DNA of 64,000 bases from Luteolibacter sp. (GTDB taxonomy: Bacteria > Verrucomicrobiota > Verrucomicrobiia > Verrucomicrobiales > Akkermansiaceae). Under the pieces are notes generated by a model. The model made no database searches and was not told where the DNA came from. It worked only from the letters and a program-made list of their open reading frames with translations. The position numbers and the translations under genes are program-made. The stretch is from NCBI GenBank assembly GCA_030696085.1, contig JAUYNL010000081.1:1-64000 (forward strand), read 5' to 3'. Shown here one piece after another: positions 60,910 to 64,000 of the stretch. Position 1 is the first letter of the stretch. Every line of letters starts with the position of its first letter.

Positions 60910-62599
60910 CGGTGTAGGTCATGTCGATGACCTTGCTGACGGCGGCAAGGTCGGTTTTGCCCTCGCGCAGCAGGCGCAGGCCGCTGCGGCGGAGGTTGGG
61001 AAGGACGCCTTCCTCGGCGACTTTGACTTCCAGCTCGTAGGGAGTCATCTCGCCCTTGGAGAGCATGTCGGAGACTTTCGGGGTGATGGGGATGATTTCG
61101 AGAATGGCGGTGCGGCCGCTATAGCCGGAGTTCCGGCATTCCTGGCAGCCGTCCTGTCTGGCGGCGAATAGCGGGATGGCGGCCCAGGTGTCATCGAGGC
61201 TGAAAGTTTTGCGGTCGAGTTCGGTGATGCCTTGAATGGCTTCCTTGCAATATGGGCAGAGCATCTTCACCAGCCGCTGGGCGCAGGCGGCCTTGAGCGT
61301 CTGGGCGATTTTCCAGCGCTCGATGCCGAGTTGTTCAAAACGTTCAATGATCTGCGAGGCGCGGGGCGTGTGAATGGTGGTGAGCACCTTGTGGCCGGTG
61401 ACGGCCGCCTCGATGGCGAGTTCGGCGGATTCGAGATCGCGCACCTCGCCCATGAGGATGATGTCCGGGTCGGAGCGCATGAAGGAGGCGATCATCGGCT
61501 TGAACTCCTTGGCGCTGCGCAAATCGCAGTGGGTGATGCCGGGCACTTCGTCCTCGACTGGATTTTCGAGGGTCAGGATGTTGACTTCCGGGCGGTTGAG
61601 TTCGCGCAGGATGGCGTTGAGGGTGGTGGATTTCCCGGAGCCGGTGGGGCCGGACATGACGATGATGCCGGCGGGGATTTTCATCACCTTGTTGAGCGCG
61701 AACATGGTCTCGTCATCAAAGGCGAGGGTGCCCTTGCCGAGGGTGACGTTGATGTTGCTCTTGTCGAGCAAACGCATGGTGACGTGATAGCCGCGGTAAG
61801 TGCGGTGGCGCTCGTAGCGGATATCGATGGGGCGGTGGAAATAGGAGATGGTGAAACGCCCGGAAATGCCTGGAACCGTGTTGCGGATCTCAGTGGGTAG
61901 TTTCATCAGATTGAGCAGGAAGGCATCGAGCCGGTCCTTGAGCTTCATCGGAATCTCCACCTTGTCGCCGATGTCGCCATCCACCCGGAAGGCATAGTAG
62001 AAGGTTTCCTTCTCCACCTTGAAGTGGACGTCTGAAGCACGTGTCCGAACCGCATCCGACATGATGGTGGCGATGAGCTGGGCCATCGGCTCGGTGTAGT
62101 CGGTGGTGACGTCGAAGTCGTGGATGCCATCGTCCATGTCCTCGACGTCGATGGCTTCGAGTTCGGAGCGGCTGGGGCCGTTGTTGGTGGCGACGGACTC
62201 GATGGCACGGTTGATTTCCGAGGCGAGCGTGACGATTTTGACGATTTCCAGATCGGGAAAACGAGGCGCGAGATACTCCTCGGCGAGCGGACTCCATGGA
62301 TTGGCGATGGCGACGATGAGCTTGTCCGATCCGGCGATGCACAGCGGAGCGAAAAAGCCGCGGGTCATGACCGTGGAGTCGCAGGCGCCGTGCAACGAGC
62401 CATCGCAGAACTCGGCGACCTTCGGGAAGAAGGGCAGGCCGTTGATCCTGGCGACGGCCGCCATGAAGCTGTAGCGGGTGACGCGGTTGGGCACCTGGTC
62501 CTGGGCGAGCTCGGCATAACTCGGATCATGACCGGCCAGCTCGCCCATGATGCGGCGGCTGATGAGTTCGTTGAAGGAGATGCCGTCGAATTCGATCAT
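60902..62599 (-). CDS. GspE/PulE/PilB family secretion ATPase
   Basis: IIVMSGPTGSGKSTTLNAIL; RSDPDIILMGEVRDLESAELAIEAAVTGHKVLTTIHT; CPYC-CQEC zinc-binding region. Confidence 0.96.
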   Translation of the reverse strand: MIEFDGISFNELISRRIMGELAGHDPSYAELAQDQVPNRVTRYSFMAAVARINGLPFFPKVAEFCDGSLHGACDSTVMTRGFFAPLCIAGSDKLIVAIANPWSPLAEEYLAPRFPDLEIVKIVTLASEINRAIESVATNNGPSRSELEAIDVEDMDDGIHDFDVTTDYTEPMAQLIATIMSDAVRTRASDVHFKVEKETFYYAFRVDGDIGDKVEIPMKLKDRLDAFLLNLMKLPTEIRNTVPGISGRFTISYFHRPIDIRYERHRTYRGYHVTMRLLDKSNINVTLGKGTLAFDDETMFALNKVMKIPAGIIVMSGPTGSGKSTTLNAILRELNRPEVNILTLENPVEDEVPGITHCDLRSAKEFKPMIASFMRSDPDIILMGEVRDLESAELAIEAAVTGHKVLTTIHTPRASQIIERFEQLGIERWKIAQTLKAACAQRLVKMLCPYCKEAIQGITELDRKTFSLDDTWAAIPLFAARQDGCQECRNSGYSGRTAILEIIPITPKVSDMLSKGEMTPYELEVKVAEEGVLPNLRRSGLRLLREGKTDLAAVSKVIDMTYTDD

Positions 62600-63186
62600 A
62601 GCTCGAAATGCTTCCGTGTTAGAAACGTCCAGCTCTCATAATCAAGGCGGGCGATGGTGACGAAAGGGCGGATGCCGAAGCGCTTGTAAACGACAACGGC
62701 GATTTCCTCTGCGAGGATGGCGGCGGCCACGGGATTGGCGGAAGCGGTGCCGATGGCGTCGGTGTCCTCGGCATAGATGACCGGGGAAAGCAGCACCCGC
62801 GCGAGTTTGTGGAGCTGGTCGAAGGAATCGTAGAAGGCCGAAGGAGCGATCAGCTTGCCGGCGAACGGGATCAGCGGCGCGTAGGGCGTGAGGGTGAGGG
62901 CCACCTTGTTGCCGAGTTCCAGAATCGCAGGGCTGAGGTGCTCCTCATCGTGACCCTGGACCCGGGCGACCGCTTCTAACAAATCGGTGGGTCTGCCGAG
63001 CGCCTGGGATTCGCGGGCGGCGGCGATGGCCTGGTTGATCTCGGTGGCGCTGGCCGCGCGGGCCTCGTGCAGGGCCTCGGCGGTCTTCATCAGGCACTCT
63101 TCGGCAAAATCCCGGACTTCGCCGGAGGGTGGGCGTGGCGGAGCCTGCGGCGGCGGCGCTTCAACGGCTAAAAAAGGGGAGGACAT
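62596..63186 (-). CDS. Hypothetical protein between secretin and ATPase genes
   Basis: 196 aa, no family recognised; overlaps ATPase start. Confidence 0.7.
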   Translation of the reverse strand: MSSPFLAVEAPPPQAPPRPPSGEVRDFAEECLMKTAEALHEARAASATEINQAIAAARESQALGRPTDLLEAVARVQGHDEEHLSPAILELGNKVALTLTPYAPLIPFAGKLIAPSAFYDSFDQLHKLARVLLSPVIYAEDTDAIGTASANPVAAAILAEEIAVVVYKRFGIRPFVTIARLDYESWTFLTRKHFEL

Positions 63187-63295
63187 GGGGCACGGGGGAA
63201 ATTCTAAATCTTAAGCACGAAATTCGAAACGGAAGAGGAGAGGGCCGGAAGCTCGAATAGGCTTTTGACTTTCCAATCTTCCGCACCCGATCCGC

Positions 63296-64000
63296 TCACT
63301 TCCTCGCCCGGCTGAAGCGGGGTTGGGTGGATTGAACACGGGCCGGTGGGGCTTCTCCGGTGAGTTCGCCACCTCTGGGGAAATAGGGTGCCTGCACGGG
63401 CTGGAGGCCGCGAACGCTGCGTTTCAGATTCGCTTCATGGGCGGGGCCGGGGTTTTCAGGATCAATCCATTCATGATCGCAATCCAGAGTCGTCGCGCCA
63501 CGGATCCGGTTGCTGGCCCCACGATTCGCCCCAACACTGGATGGATTGTAGGACTTGGGCGTGACCACGAACACCAGACTGGCTTGCTCTTTCACGGATT
63601 CCTTGCTCTTGAAGAAGAAGTTGAGCACCGGAATGTCCCCGAACAAGGGAATCTTGGAGCGGTCGCGGTTTTCCTCTTCGCCATAAAATCCGCCAACCAC
63701 CAGCGAATGGCCATCCGGAACCCGGGCGATGGCCTCCACCATGGATTCGGTCACAAATGGGTAGCTGTTTCCAGTCTGACTGACGACACTTTTGCTTGGG
63801 ACGATCTGGGCGGTGCGGGGACGCATCTTCATGCGGACGGTGCCGTCGGGCAGGAGCGTTGGAGTGACCACCAGCGAAATGCCGATCTCGCGGTGTTTTT
63901 CGGGATCGGAATCGATGGATTTGTCACTTGTGTCGATTTTATAGCGAACCTCCTCGGTGACAATGGGTTCCGATCCCGCCGAACCCGGAGTGGTGGTGGA
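63296..64000 (-). CDS. Secretin (GspD/PilQ family), partial at window edge
   Basis: ISLVVTPTLLPDGTVRMKMRP...VEAIARVPDGHSLVVGGFYGEEENRDRSKIPLFGDIPVLNFFFKSKESVKEQASLVFVVTPK; frame stays open to 64000. Confidence 0.92.
   Translation of the reverse strand, partial: STTTPGSAGSEPIVTEEVRYKIDTSDKSIDSDPEKHREIGISLVVTPTLLPDGTVRMKMRPRTAQIVPSKSVVSQTGNSYPFVTESMVEAIARVPDGHSLVVGGFYGEEENRDRSKIPLFGDIPVLNFFFKSKESVKEQASLVFVVTPKSYNPSSVGANRGASNRIRGATTLDCDHEWIDPENPGPAHEANLKRSVRGLQPVQAPYFPRGGELTGEAPPARVQSTQPRFSRARK

Overview
GC-rich bacterial chromosome segment. DUF1501/DUF1800 proteins, PEP-CTERM proteins, many pseudopilin-type proteins and EPS genes suggest a Verrucomicrobia-like genome (inference). Housekeeping content: a complete F-type ATP synthase operon (atpB-E-F-H-A-G-D-C), alaS, rlmN, an ABC-F ATPase, cstA, HU and an ExbB/ExbD/TonB-like set. 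Accessory content: (i) a cobalamin-riboswitch-like leader ahead of a PEP-CTERM protein, a surface protein and a translationally coupled pseudopilin-like protein, with no btuB in the window; (ii) a two-gene restriction-modification-like island (N6-adenine MTase plus a PD-(D/E)XK-like protein) inserted at the 3' end of alaS and flanked by a diverged ~220-bp duplication of the alaS C-terminus; (iii) an EPS/glycosyltransferase cluster that includes a STELLO-like protein; (iv) a type II secretion/type IV pilus-like operon with several unrecognised subunits, running off the right edge; (v) a compact HTH-regulator/small-ORF divergon with twin operator-like repeats. I also see a recurrent leader motif directly upstream of three unrelated start codons and a strong intrinsic terminator inside the atp operon between atpE and atpF. 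No tRNA, rRNA or CRISPR array was recognised. All family calls come from reading motifs and remembered family features; no searches were run.
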